A DNA stretch of 64,000 bases, taken from positions 1 through 64,000 of the forward strand of contig NZ_BOMQ01000090.1 of the NCBI RefSeq assembly GCF_016862275.1. The letters run 5' to 3'. Below, piece after piece: positions 8,362 to 16,029 of this stretch. Numbering within the stretch: position 1 is the first letter of the stretch; each line of letters begins with the position of its first letter. This stretch comes from Actinoplanes nipponensis (GTDB lineage: Bacteria; Actinomycetota; Actinomycetes; Mycobacteriales; Micromonosporaceae). The notes beneath the pieces are model-generated. The model saw only the letters and a program-made list of their open reading frames with translations, was not told where the DNA came from and did no database searches. Position numbers and translations under genes: made by a program.

Positions 8362-8799
8362 TCAGTGCTCCGCCGGCGGGTGGTGGACGGCGCAGCGCCG
8401 GCCGAGCTCCGCCTTCGCGACCGTGCGTCCCACGCACAGCCGCAGTTGCGGCGCGAAGCCGCCCCACAGGTAGCCGGGCTCGGCGCCGAAGGCCCGCCGG
8501 CCCGGGCCGCAGCGCCGGGCCAGGGTGCGCCACTCGATGCCGTCCGCCGGGCCGTTCTGCGCGAGCTGGACCACACCGCACCGGCCGGGCCCGGCGACCG
8601 TCAGCGTGCCCCGGATCCGGATCGGCGGCACCGGCCGCTCCGGGATGCTCATCATGAAGGCGTAGCTGCCGGAGGCGGTGGCGGCGCCGGCCCGCAGCGC
8701 GAACGTGGGGCCGGCGGCCGCGGCCGGGGCGGCGGCCCCGGCCAGGGCCAGGCCCGCGCCGGCCAGAATGGCGGTGAAACGGGTGACGGGAGACGGCAT
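8362..8799 (-). CDS. Small secreted protein, function unknown
   Basis: 145 aa from the ATG at 8799, which has AGGAG 6 nt upstream. It begins with a clear Sec signal peptide (AILAGAGLALAGAAAPAAAA, cleavage near residue 28-30). The mature part is about 115 aa with four or so Cys residues (GRCGVVQ, RRCGPG, LRLCVG, RRCAVH), suggesting two disulfides. I do not recognise the family. It ends in a His/Pro-rich tail. The gene lies upstream of padR on the same strand, and the PadR palindrome falls between them, so it is transcribed towards the operator rather than from it. A second secreted small protein gene follows upstream. Confidence 0.75.
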   Translation of the reverse strand: MPSPVTRFTAILAGAGLALAGAAAPAAAAGPTFALRAGAATASGSYAFMMSIPERPVPPIRIRGTLTVAGPGRCGVVQLAQNGPADGIEWRTLARRCGPGRRAFGAEPGYLWGGFAPQLRLCVGRTVAKAELGRRCAVHHPPAEH

Positions 8800-8902
8800 T
8801 GTCTGCTCCTGGATACGGCGCCCGGCGGCGGAACGGGGACGCGCGGAAGTGGCGCGGCACGGCGCCGCCGGGCGCGGGAAAATGGTCGGTGGAATGCGCG
8901 GG

Positions 8903-9301
8903 TCAGCGCACGAAAAGGGTGTAGCTCGGCGCGAATCCGGTGTGGCAGCGGTAGGACACCCACACCTTGCGGGCGACGCCCGCCGCGCCGACCTGCTCGC
9001 ATTCGGACCAGGCGTCGTCCACCTCGTAGAAGGCCGCGGTGTAGACCTCACGCTCGTGGGCGCGGGCCTTGGTACGCGGCCGGTAGGTGACCGACAGGTC
9101 GTCGCCCGCGAAGCCGGAGCGCACGGAATACGCGCTCCAGACGCCCGCGGCGCGGCCCGCGGCGCCGATGACGCCGGCCCGCCCGAAATCGTAGGTGCCC
9201 AGCAGCCGGGTGGTCCGGTGCGGGGCCGCTTGGGCGGCCGACGGGGCCAGCACGGCCAGGGCGGTGCCGGTCAGGAGTACGGCCTGAGTGAACCTGCGCA
9301 T
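8903..9301 (-). CDS. Small secreted protein, function unknown
   Basis: 132 aa from the ATG at 9301, preceded by AAGGAC. A signal peptide covers about residues 1-26 (QAVLLTGTALAVLAPSAAQA with AQA as the cleavage site). The mature region of about 105 aa has two Cys in the C-terminal half (SECEQV, YRCHTG) and aromatic-rich segments, with a small beta-rich composition. I do not recognise the family. It is 103 bp from the next secreted protein gene on the same strand; both have similar size and architecture and may be co-expressed. The upstream 170 bp contain an AT-richer stretch at about 9425-9465 suited to a promoter. Confidence 0.75.
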   Translation of the reverse strand: MRRFTQAVLLTGTALAVLAPSAAQAAPHRTTRLLGTYDFGRAGVIGAAGRAAGVWSAYSVRSGFAGDDLSVTYRPRTKARAHEREVYTAAFYEVDDAWSECEQVGAAGVARKVWVSYRCHTGFAPSYTLFVR

Positions 9302-9477
9302 TTTCCCATGTCCTTCACGAATGGCCGCGGGGATCCGCCCGCGGCGTCCGGACGAGCGCCGAGGGGTTCTTCCCCCGGCGAATCCGTGACGGACGATACG
9401 AGACATCCACAGCGGACGGTGTACGGCATCTCACACTTAGTGAAGAACGATTTGTTACGTTGTTGATGACGCGCGGT

Positions 9478-10815
9478 TCAGTCGATTTCCACCGAGACGC
9501 GGTGCGCGCTCGATCGCCAGTTCGGCACCGCCAGGGCCGTACGGCCGCCGCCGCGCCGCCGGGTCACCACCGACACCGTGCCGAGGTGTCGCCGGGCCGC
9601 CGGGATGAACAGGTCCAGGCCGGTGAGGAAGGGCTGCGCGAAGAACGCCGGCAGCGGCGCGCTCAGGTCGGTGACGCCGTCGCGGCCCGCGTCGAACGCG
9701 AAGATGCCGATCACCCGCTTGGCCCGGGGCGCGTTCGCCGCGTTGAGCACCTCCCGGCCGTTGATCCAGAGGCGGTCGCCGGCGTCGCCCTGGTCGCCCC
9801 ACCACTCCTGCTGGCGCTGGATGGTCAGGGCCGTGTGCCGGTCGCTCGTCTCGACCAGCGCTCCGATGCCCTCGCCGGGGCGGCTGGTGAGCAGGCGCAC
9901 CAGCGTGTCGGTGCGCCGGAACGGCTCGAAGTAGAAGTGGTGGACCGGCTGGCCCGGGCGGAGCAGGGCGAACTCGTACCGGGCGTGCGGCAGCACCGGC
10001 AGCGGGCCGAAGGAGCCGTCGGCGGCCAGCGGTGTCACGTGGACCGGCCGGTGGGAGAGGCGCCGGCCGGTCAGCGGGCCCACTGCGTACAGCTCGAGCG
10101 TCGCGTCGGTGACGCCGGCGTTGCTGGGGAAGAGCACGGCGCGGCCGGAGACCCGGACGGCGCCCGGCGGCTGCCCGACGATCGCGGTCGTGCGCGGCGC
10201 GTGGCCCCGCAGGAACCGGAAGATCTCGGTGAAGGACTCCGCGGACGAGACCGTCTGGGTGTGCGACTGCTCCGGGAAGGACACGTTGAGCGCGCCGGCG
10301 ATGCTGCGGGCCGGGTCGCCCTCGCCCCAGATCGCGAGCGTCGGCACGCCGCCGGGTGGGGCGGCGGCGGTGCGGCCGTCCAGATTGACGTAGTGGGCCA
10401 CCCGGGCCGCCCGCGCCGGCGAGCCGGCCAGGTAGCCCTGCACGACGAAGGTGCCGAGCGAGTGGGCGATCAGGTCCACCCGGTCCGCGCCGGTGGCGGC
10501 GAGCAGCCGGGCGATCCGGGCGTCCAGGTCCGCGTACACCTGGGACAGGATGGTGGCGATGGCCGGCGAGTCGTACTCGTGGGCCTCGATGATCCCGCTC
10601 GGGTAGCCGTTGCCGGCCAGGCGCTTGGCCTGGAGCCGGAACTGCAGCGCCGATCCGGCGCTGCCGTGCACGAACACCACCGGCCGGAAGGCCGCCCGGC
10701 CCGCGTCCGCGGCGGCCGGGGCCGGCCCGGCGGCGGCGGCCACCGCGGCGGCGGCCGGCAGCGCGAGCAGGTGCCGGCGGGAGATTCTCAGCGGTCCACG
10801 GTCATTGACGCCCAT
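9478..10815 (-). CDS. Tat-exported alpha/beta-hydrolase (lipase/esterase)
   Basis: 445 aa. The N-terminus is a Tat signal (RISRRHLLALPAAAAVAAAA), with the twin Arg and Ala-rich core. The alpha/beta-hydrolase fold follows: the oxyanion strand PVVFVHGSAGSA at about residue 45, and the nucleophile elbow AHSLG near residue 118. A candidate acid is in IWGEGDPA and a candidate His in FPEQSHTQTV. The remaining 200 residues are beta-rich and carry no motif I can name. Two-domain lipases of this kind occur in actinomycetes and pseudomonads. It probably hydrolyses esters or lipids outside the cytoplasm. The start ATG lacks an obvious SD. Confidence 0.85.
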   Translation of the reverse strand: MGVNDRGPLRISRRHLLALPAAAAVAAAAGPAPAAADAGRAAFRPVVFVHGSAGSALQFRLQAKRLAGNGYPSGIIEAHEYDSPAIATILSQVYADLDARIARLLAATGADRVDLIAHSLGTFVVQGYLAGSPARAARVAHYVNLDGRTAAAPPGGVPTLAIWGEGDPARSIAGALNVSFPEQSHTQTVSSAESFTEIFRFLRGHAPRTTAIVGQPPGAVRVSGRAVLFPSNAGVTDATLELYAVGPLTGRRLSHRPVHVTPLAADGSFGPLPVLPHARYEFALLRPGQPVHHFYFEPFRRTDTLVRLLTSRPGEGIGALVETSDRHTALTIQRQQEWWGDQGDAGDRLWINGREVLNAANAPRAKRVIGIFAFDAGRDGVTDLSAPLPAFFAQPFLTGLDLFIPAARRHLGTVSVVTRRRGGGRTALAVPNWRSSAHRVSVEID

Positions 10816-10899
10816 GATTATGCACTTTAGGTGCGACTACTGTTGTCGTCCAGGCCCGCGGCCGGCCGGGTCCGCGCGCCGGCCGGCCGCGGGCGCGGA

Positions 10900-11841
10900 T
10901 CAGGCCGCGACCAGCGGCTTGAGCGCGGCGCCGACGCCGGCGACCACGCCGGGCCGGTGACCGTTGCGGATCAGGTTGATGGTGATCCCGTCGATCCCCG
11001 CGCCGAGCACCTGCTCGTGCAGCTGCTCGGCGACCTGCCCGGCCGTGCCGAGGAAGGCCCGGTCGCGGCGGTCGGCCGGGATGGTCTCGCCGAGCTCCTT
11101 CACCTCCTGCTCCGTCTCGCCGACCATGCCCATGACCAGGTAGCTGGTCGCCAGCGTGGCCGGGTCGCGGCCGATCTCCTCGCAGCGCTGCCGCAGGACG
11201 GCGACCTTGCGGGCCAGGTCGGCCACGTCGCAGATGATGTTCATGTGGTCGGCGAAGCGGGCGGCCAGCCGGAACGTTTTCTGCTCGCCGCTGCCGCCCA
11301 GCATGATCGGCACCGTCGGGCGGACCCGGGGGTTGTTCATGGCGCCGCGGGCCGTGTACCACTTGCCGTCCAGCGTGCCCGGCTCGCCCTTGAGCATCGG
11401 CGCGATGATGGTCAGCGCCTCCTCGAGCCGTTCGAAGCGCTGGCCGAAGGTGCCGAACTCGAAACCGTAGTCGTGGTGCTCGCGCTCGAACCAGCCGGCG
11501 CCGATGCCGAGGATCGCCCGCCCGTGCGAGACCACGTCGAGGGTGGTGACGGTCTTGGCCAGCAGGGCGGGATTGCGGTACGTGTTCCCGGTGACCAGCG
11601 TGGACAGCTGGACCGTCGAGGTCAGGGAGGCCAGCGCGCCGAGCGTCGTGTACGACTCCAGCATCGCGTTCTCCGGTGCCCCGATGCCCGGCAGCTGGTA
11701 GAAGTGGTCCATCACCAGCACGGTGTCGAACCCGGCGGCCTCGGCCTCGCGGGCCTGGGCGGCGACGGTGTCGAAGGTGTTCTCGACCGGTACGCCGGGA
11801 TAGGTGAAGTTCGGAATCTGGTACCCGAGCCGGATGCTCAC
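10900..11841 (-). CDS. LLM-class F420-dependent oxidoreductase
   Basis: 313 aa from the GTG at 11841, with GGAGG four bases upstream; an in-frame ATG 30 bp earlier lacks an SD. It is a luciferase-like TIM barrel: MDHFYQLPGIG near the N-terminus, the F420-binding type segment LGIGAGWFEREHHDYG and PIMLGGSGEQKTFRLAARFAD. Such proteins transfer hydride from F420H2 (or FMNH2) to a range of substrates; the substrate here is unknown. The gene is divergent from a TetR gene, and the shared region has a TetR-type palindrome plus a third half-site next to this gene's start, so it is a likely TetR target. Confidence 0.9.
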   Translation of the reverse strand: MSIRLGYQIPNFTYPGVPVENTFDTVAAQAREAEAAGFDTVLVMDHFYQLPGIGAPENAMLESYTTLGALASLTSTVQLSTLVTGNTYRNPALLAKTVTTLDVVSHGRAILGIGAGWFEREHHDYGFEFGTFGQRFERLEEALTIIAPMLKGEPGTLDGKWYTARGAMNNPRVRPTVPIMLGGSGEQKTFRLAARFADHMNIICDVADLARKVAVLRQRCEEIGRDPATLATSYLVMGMVGETEQEVKELGETIPADRRDRAFLGTAGQVAEQLHEQVLGAGIDGITINLIRNGHRPGVVAGVGAALKPLVAA

Positions 11842-11854
11842 AGTGCCTCCGCCA

Positions 11855-11896
11855 TGTAAGAGGGCTATCACCTGCTAATGTAAGAGCCCTCTTACA
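11855..11896. promoter_or_regulatory. Probable TetR operator in divergent promoter
   Basis: A perfect palindrome with arms TGTAAGAG (11879-11886) and CTCTTACA (11889-11896) around a 2-bp centre. A further TGTAAGAG half-site at 11855-11862 is a direct repeat 24 bp away. The cluster lies between the divergent LLM oxidoreductase (start 11841) and TetR (start 11920) genes, covering both likely promoters. The repeated, unusually AT-rich element in a G+C-rich setting makes operator function likely. Confidence 0.75.
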
Positions 11897-11919
11897 CGAT
11901 GGCAAGCGAGGAGGCCGGT

Positions 11920-12516
11920 GTGTCGGGGCGGGCCTACCATCACGGCGACCTCCGGGCCGCGCTGATCGAGGCGAGCTTCGGCCTGCTCGCCGAGTGCGGG
12001 CTGCAGCGCTTCTCGGTCGCCGCCGTCGCCCGCCGGCTGGGCGTCAGCTCGGCCGCGCCGTACCGGCACTTCCCGGACCGCGACCACCTGCTCGGCGCGG
12101 TCTCGGCCACCGCCGCCCACGACCTGCGCGCGGCGATCACCGCCGCCGCCGACGCGGCGGGCCCGGACCCGGCGGCCCGGCTGGCCGCGGTGGCGGGCGC
12201 CTACGTCCGGTACGTCACCCGCACCGGCGCCGGCTTCCACGTCATCTTCGCCGCCGAACTGGCCCGGCTGCCCGGCGACGCCCGCCGCGAGCAGACCCGG
12301 GCCCTGATGACCACGCTGCTCGACCTGGCCACGGCGGCCGGCACCGCCTCGTACCCGGAAGCGGTCCGGCTGGTCGAGGCGACGATCGCCGTGGCCCACG
12401 GCTACACGTCGCTGTACGCCGACGGCTTCTTCACCCGCACCGCCGGCGCCGTCGACGACATCGCGGCCCGCGCCGTGCAGGCTGCCCGCGCGCTGCTGGC
12501 CAGCGCCCGGCGGTAG
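11920..12516 (+). CDS. TetR-family transcriptional regulator
   Basis: 198 aa from the GTG at 11920, preferred because GAGGAGG lies 5 nt upstream. An in-frame ATG at 11899 abuts the operator and has no SD. The N-terminal HTH follows the usual TetR pattern (SVAAVARRLGVSSAAPYRHF, then PDRDHLLGAV), and YHHGDLRAAL at the very start is typical of the family. The C-terminal ligand domain resembles TetR_C_13/WHG proteins, including GFHVIFAAEL and VAHGYTSLY. It probably represses itself and the divergent oxidoreductase, and it is followed 9 bp later by a PEP-mutase-family gene in the same operon. The ligand is unknown. Confidence 0.92.
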   Translation: MSGRAYHHGDLRAALIEASFGLLAECGLQRFSVAAVARRLGVSSAAPYRHFPDRDHLLGAVSATAAHDLRAAITAAADAAGPDPAARLAAVAGAYVRYVTRTGAGFHVIFAAELARLPGDARREQTRALMTTLLDLATAAGTASYPEAVRLVEATIAVAHGYTSLYADGFFTRTAGAVDDIAARAVQAARALLASARR

Positions 12517-12525
12517 CTTCGGGGC

Positions 12526-13323
12526 ATGAACGACCTTCGTGAGCGCTTCCGCGCGCTGCATGCCTCCGGCACCTTCCTGCTGCCCAACCCCTGGGACGCC
12601 GGCTCGGCGCGGCTGCTGGCCGGCCTGGGCTTCGCGGCGCTGGCCACCACGTCGTCCGGCCTGGCGGCCGGCCTGGGCAAGCGCGACCAGCAGGTCACCC
12701 GCCAGGAACTGGTCACGCACGTGGCCGCGCTGACCGCCGCGGTCGACATCCCGGTGACCGTCGACGCCGAGCACGGCTACGCGGACACCGCGACCGGCCT
12801 CGCCGAGACGGTGGACCTGCTGGCCGAGGCGGGGGCGGCCGGCCTGTCCATCGAGGACTACGACCCCGCCACCGGCCGGCTGGAGACGCCGACCCGCGGC
12901 ACCGAACGGGTCGCCGCCGCGGCACGGGCCTGCGCCCGGCACGGCCTGGTGCTGACCGCGCGGGCCGAGAACCACCTGTACGGCCACGACGACCTGGACG
13001 ACACGATCGCCCGGCTGCGGGCCTACCGGGAGGCGGGCGCCGAGGTGGTGTACGCGCCGGGCGTGCGCACCCCGGCGGAGATCTCCCGGCTGGTGCAGTC
13101 CGTCCCCGCGCCCCTCAACGTGCTGGCCGTGGCGGGCGCGCCGAGCGTGCCGGAGCTGGCCGCCCTGGGCGTCCGCCGGGTGTCCACCGGCGGGGCGCTG
13201 GCCTGGGCGGCGTACGGGGCGCTGCGCGATGCTGCCCGGGAGCTGCGCGACACCGGCACCACGACGTTCCGGGAGCGGTCGCTGAGCGGCGCGGAGATCG
13301 AGGCGGCGTTCGGACCGTCCTGA
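12526..13323 (+). CDS. Isocitrate lyase/PEP mutase family protein
   Basis: 265 aa, the common size of the small ICL/PEPM TIM barrels. Markers are LPNPWDAGSARLLAGLGF at the N-terminus, the Mg-binding region PVTVDAEHGYAD (Asp/Glu), GLSIEDYD and LTARAENHLYG. The KKCGH-type loop of true isocitrate lyase is absent, so a C-C or P-C lyase on another 2-oxo or phospho substrate is more likely; related proteins cleave methylisocitrate- or oxaloacetate-like acids. It lies 9 bp downstream of tetR and so is probably co-transcribed and under the same palindrome. Confidence 0.88.
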   Translation: MNDLRERFRALHASGTFLLPNPWDAGSARLLAGLGFAALATTSSGLAAGLGKRDQQVTRQELVTHVAALTAAVDIPVTVDAEHGYADTATGLAETVDLLAEAGAAGLSIEDYDPATGRLETPTRGTERVAAAARACARHGLVLTARAENHLYGHDDLDDTIARLRAYREAGAEVVYAPGVRTPAEISRLVQSVPAPLNVLAVAGAPSVPELAALGVRRVSTGGALAWAAYGALRDAARELRDTGTTTFRERSLSGAEIEAAFGPS

Positions 13324-13374
13324 GCGCGCCCGGCCCGCGACTCGCAAGCGGGGTCGTGCTGCTCCGTGGGGTGC

Positions 13375-14110
13375 GGATCTTGTGGCCTTGGGCGGTCCGC
13401 TGGTTCACAAGGTCGGCTGTGCTGGTGCGGTGGGTCGTGCTGGCGCCTGTGGGCGGATCTTGGGGCCGTAGGTGGGCTTTGGCGGGCGGTGTGTCTCAAG
13501 ATCCGAGTCGTGCTGCCCCCGGGGTGTGGATCTTGTGGCGTTCGTGGCGCTGGATGGGCCGCTGGTTCACAAGATTGGTGTACCAGTGCTGTGGCCATTG
13601 GTCGTGCTGTCACCTATGCGCGGATCTTGGAGCCGTGGGCGTGCTTCGGCGGGCCGTGTGTCCCAAGGTCGGATCGGGCCGCTCCGTGGGGCGCGGATCT
13701 TGTGGCGCTCGCAGCGTTGAACGGGCCACCACTTCACAAGATCGGCTGCGCCGGCGCCCTTGGCATGCTGGCGCCCTTGGCCGCTCCGACGCGTTGGCTG
13801 TGCTGGCGCCCTTGGCCGTTCTGACGCGTTGGCTGTGCTGGCGCCCTTGGCCGCTCCGACGCGTTGGCTGTGCTGGCGCGTCGGCCCGTGCTGGCGCCGT
13901 CAATCGTGCTGTCGCCTATGCGCGGATCTCGGTGCCTCAGGCGTGCTTCGGCGGGCGGCGTGTCACAAGATCGGGGTCGGGCTGCCCCCTGAGCGCGGAT
14001 CTCGCGACGTTCATCCCGCAAAACAGGCCACCCCTTCACAAGATCAGACCGAGCTGCCCCCCCAGCCGGATCTTGAAGCAGCCAACGCCAGCTCGCCCTT
14101 CCCCAAGATC
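13375..14110. repeat. Array of eight stem-loop repeats built on GATCTTG/CAAGATC
   Basis: Eight inverted-repeat pairs of 7-10 bp follow one another. Their outer limits are about 13375-13414, 13455-13504, 13528-13576, 13622-13670, 13695-13743, 13923-13972, 13997-14045 and 14068-14110. Each has GGATCTTG (or GGATCTCG) on the left, a loop of about 20-35 nt, and CAAGATC (or a one-base variant) on the right. Two loop types alternate: one with TGGCG...TTCACAAGATC and one with a GTGGGCGTGCTTCGGCGGGC-like core. Adjacent units are spaced by 71-94 bp, except where a 35-bp tandem repeat intervenes. The stretch is less G+C-rich than its flanks and no frame through it looks coding. Confidence 0.8.
13766..13870 (+). 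repeat. Three tandem copies of a 35-bp unit
   Basis: Copies at 13766-13800, 13801-13835 and 13836-13870 each begin TGCTGGCGCCCTTGGCCG and end GCGTTGGCTG. The first and third are identical and the second differs at two positions (CGCTCC to CGTTCT). A fourth partial copy (TGCTGGCGC) begins at 13871. The array sits between the fifth and sixth stem-loops of the larger repeat region. Confidence 0.85.
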
Positions 14111-14120
14111 AAACCCACGC

Positions 14121-14357
14121 TCACCAGTAGCGCAGCGCCTGAACGACGAACGACACACCGAACGAGCCCACAATCACGCCCACGACAACGCGCAGAACCA
14201 CACGCGCCGCCCGCCCGCCCCCGGTGCCCTCGGCGAGCCGTCCCACCATCTCCGTGCGCGCATCGGGGGAGTACGGATTGGTGCTCGTGTCGGTGTAACT
14301 GCGCTTCAGCCAGTCACGGTCCGGATCCGGGTCCTGGATGGTTCCCACGCGACCCAT
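14121..14357 (-). CDS. Small single-pass membrane protein, hypothetical
   Basis: 78 aa from the ATG at 14357. The N-terminal 50 residues are polar (IQDPDPDRDWLKRSYTDTST) and the C-terminus is one hydrophobic helix (VVLRVVVGVIVGSFGVSFVV) ending in RYW. The amino-acid composition looks like real protein rather than high-G+C noise, and the stop lies 11 bp from the stem-loop array. A recognisable SD is lacking (only GGCGGGGCG upstream). I do not recognise the family. It is divergent from the diguanylate cyclase gene. It could be spurious, but the clean TM segment argues for a real gene. Confidence 0.5.
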   Translation of the reverse strand: MGRVGTIQDPDPDRDWLKRSYTDTSTNPYSPDARTEMVGRLAEGTGGGRAARVVLRVVVGVIVGSFGVSFVVQALRYW

Positions 14358-14545
14358 TGTGCGCCCCGCCACCAAGCCACGCTGCCGTCGGGAAGCCCAC
14401 TGAACGGGTGGCCCGCCGGGCTGAGCCGGACCTGCATGGCCCCACCCTTCCCCGTCGTCGGCCCGTCTCTCCGCGGGATGCGCCTGCGCTGGGGGCCGCC
14501 TCACACCCGCTCAGGTCGGTTGCCGGCCGTCCGATGGTCCCCGGT

Positions 14546-15985
14546 ATGAGTTCCCGGAACGTCTGGCTGCTGGTGGCGTCGGCCCTCGCGGTCACCGTCG
14601 CGACGATCGTCTGGTACACCACGGACGCCGCCGCCGTCGGCTACACCGTCGCCTACGTCGCGCTGTGCGGTCTGGCGTGGTGGTCGGCGCTGCGCCGGCA
14701 GTCGCCGCGGGACCGGGGCCCGTGGGCGCTGGTCGCGGCCGCGCTGAGCCTGTGGGGCGCCGGCAACGTCCTGGAGCTGGTCGAGTACTACCTGGTCGAG
14801 GTGCCGCACCTGACGCCGGACGTGCTGTGGCTCGGCGGCTATCCGGTGTTGGCCGTCGCCCTCGTCCGGATGGCCCGGCGCCGGGCGCCCGGCCGGTTGC
14901 GTGGCGCGGCGCTGGACGGGATGACGGTGGCCGTCGCGGCCGGCGTGGCCAGCTGGCAGTTCTTCATCGCGCCCTGGCTGGCCGAGGGCTACACGGTGGT
15001 CGAGTCCACGGTGACCGCGCTGTACCCGGTCGCGGACGTGGTGCTGCTCGCCGCGGTGCTGCTGATCGCGCTGTCGCCCGGCACCCGGACCGCGCCGACC
15101 CGGCTGCTGCTCTGCGCGATCTTCGGCTATCTCGGCGTGGACGTGGGCCTGAACGTGGGCCTGTACTTCGCCGACTACGCCGCCTTCGAGCCGCTCAACT
15201 CGGTCATCCTGCTGGCCAACGCCCTGCTGGTCGCGGCCGGGCTGCACCCGCGGCGCGCCGAGCTGACCCGGGCCGGTCACCAGGTGCCGTCGCTGCACCC
15301 GGCGCGGGTGCTGTTCCTCGGCCTGGCCCTGATGACCGCGCCCACGCTGACCCTGGTGAGCTCCGGGATCGGCCAGGACCAGATCCTCGCGCTGGTGGCC
15401 ACCGCGGTGTGCGCGGCGTTCGTCCTGGCCCGGTTCACCATCGCGGTCCGCGAGCAGGAACGGGCCCAGGCCAGCCTGGTCTTCCAGGCCCGGCACGACC
15501 CGCTGACCGGCCTGGCCAACCGCACCACGCTCGGCGACCGGCTGGCCCGCCAGGTGGCCGCGCCGGACGCCGCGGTCACCGTGCTCTACCTCGACCTGGA
15601 CGGCTTCAAGCAGGTCAACGACCAGCACGGGCACGACGCCGGCGACGCGGTGCTGCTCGCCGTGGCGGCCCGGCTGTCCGCCGCGGTCCGCGAGGGTGAC
15701 CTGGTGGCGCGGCTCGGGGGCGACGAGTTCGTGCTGCTCTGCCCGGGCGTGCCGGAGGACGAGGCCGTCCGGCTGGCCGAGCGCGTCCTGCACGACGTCG
15801 CTCAGCCGGTCGCCTTCCGGGGCCACCAGTTCACCGTCGGCGCCAGCATCGGCATCGCCGCCCGCGCGGGCGGCGCCGGGGAGGGCGCGGCGGCCGTGCT
15901 GCGCACCGCCGACGCCGCGATGTACCAGGCCAAGCGGCTGGGCCGGGGCCGCTGGATCCTCGCCGAGCCGGCCCTGGCCGGCTGA
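14546..15985 (+). CDS. Membrane-bound diguanylate cyclase (GGDEF)
   Basis: 479 aa from the ATG at 14546. Residues 1 to about 300 hold eight to ten hydrophobic helices forming an integral membrane sensor (for example WLLVASALAVTVATIVWY). The catalytic GGDEF domain follows, opening with DPLTGLANRTTLGDRL and YLDLDGFKQVNDQHGHDAGD. The active-site GGDEF is at residues 391-395 and intact. An inhibitory I-site RxxD (REGD) is at 382-385, exactly five residues before GGDEF, so product inhibition by c-di-GMP is expected. There is no EAL domain. It makes c-di-GMP from two GTP in response to an unknown membrane signal; c-di-GMP controls development and motility in actinomycetes. Confidence 0.94.
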   Translation: MSSRNVWLLVASALAVTVATIVWYTTDAAAVGYTVAYVALCGLAWWSALRRQSPRDRGPWALVAAALSLWGAGNVLELVEYYLVEVPHLTPDVLWLGGYPVLAVALVRMARRRAPGRLRGAALDGMTVAVAAGVASWQFFIAPWLAEGYTVVESTVTALYPVADVVLLAAVLLIALSPGTRTAPTRLLLCAIFGYLGVDVGLNVGLYFADYAAFEPLNSVILLANALLVAAGLHPRRAELTRAGHQVPSLHPARVLFLGLALMTAPTLTLVSSGIGQDQILALVATAVCAAFVLARFTIAVREQERAQASLVFQARHDPLTGLANRTTLGDRLARQVAAPDAAVTVLYLDLDGFKQVNDQHGHDAGDAVLLAVAARLSAAVREGDLVARLGGDEFVLLCPGVPEDEAVRLAERVLHDVAQPVAFRGHQFTVGASIGIAARAGGAGEGAAAVLRTADAAMYQAKRLGRGRWILAEPALAG

Positions 15986-16029
15986 GCGGGACGGCCGCGG
16001 CCGGCCGGCGAGCGGTGCTCCCGCTCAGC
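15981..16029. terminator. Convergent-gene hairpin
   Basis: The 11-nt arms GCTGAGCGGGA (15981-15991) and TCCCGCTCAGC (16019-16029) are exact reverse complements and enclose a G+C-rich 27-nt insert. The hairpin spans the stop codons of the convergent diguanylate cyclase and aldo/keto reductase genes, which suits a bidirectional terminator. There is no U-tract, as is usual in actinomycetes. Confidence 0.5.

Noticed and set aside
13375..14110. CRISPR-like array
   Set aside because: Repeats are paired inverted arms with conserved loops, not identical direct repeats with unique spacers, and no cas genes are present.
13356..14549. A 397-residue open frame through the stem-loop region
   Set aside because: It runs through repeats and a 35-bp tandem array, has no SD, and its composition is Arg/Trp-rich noise.
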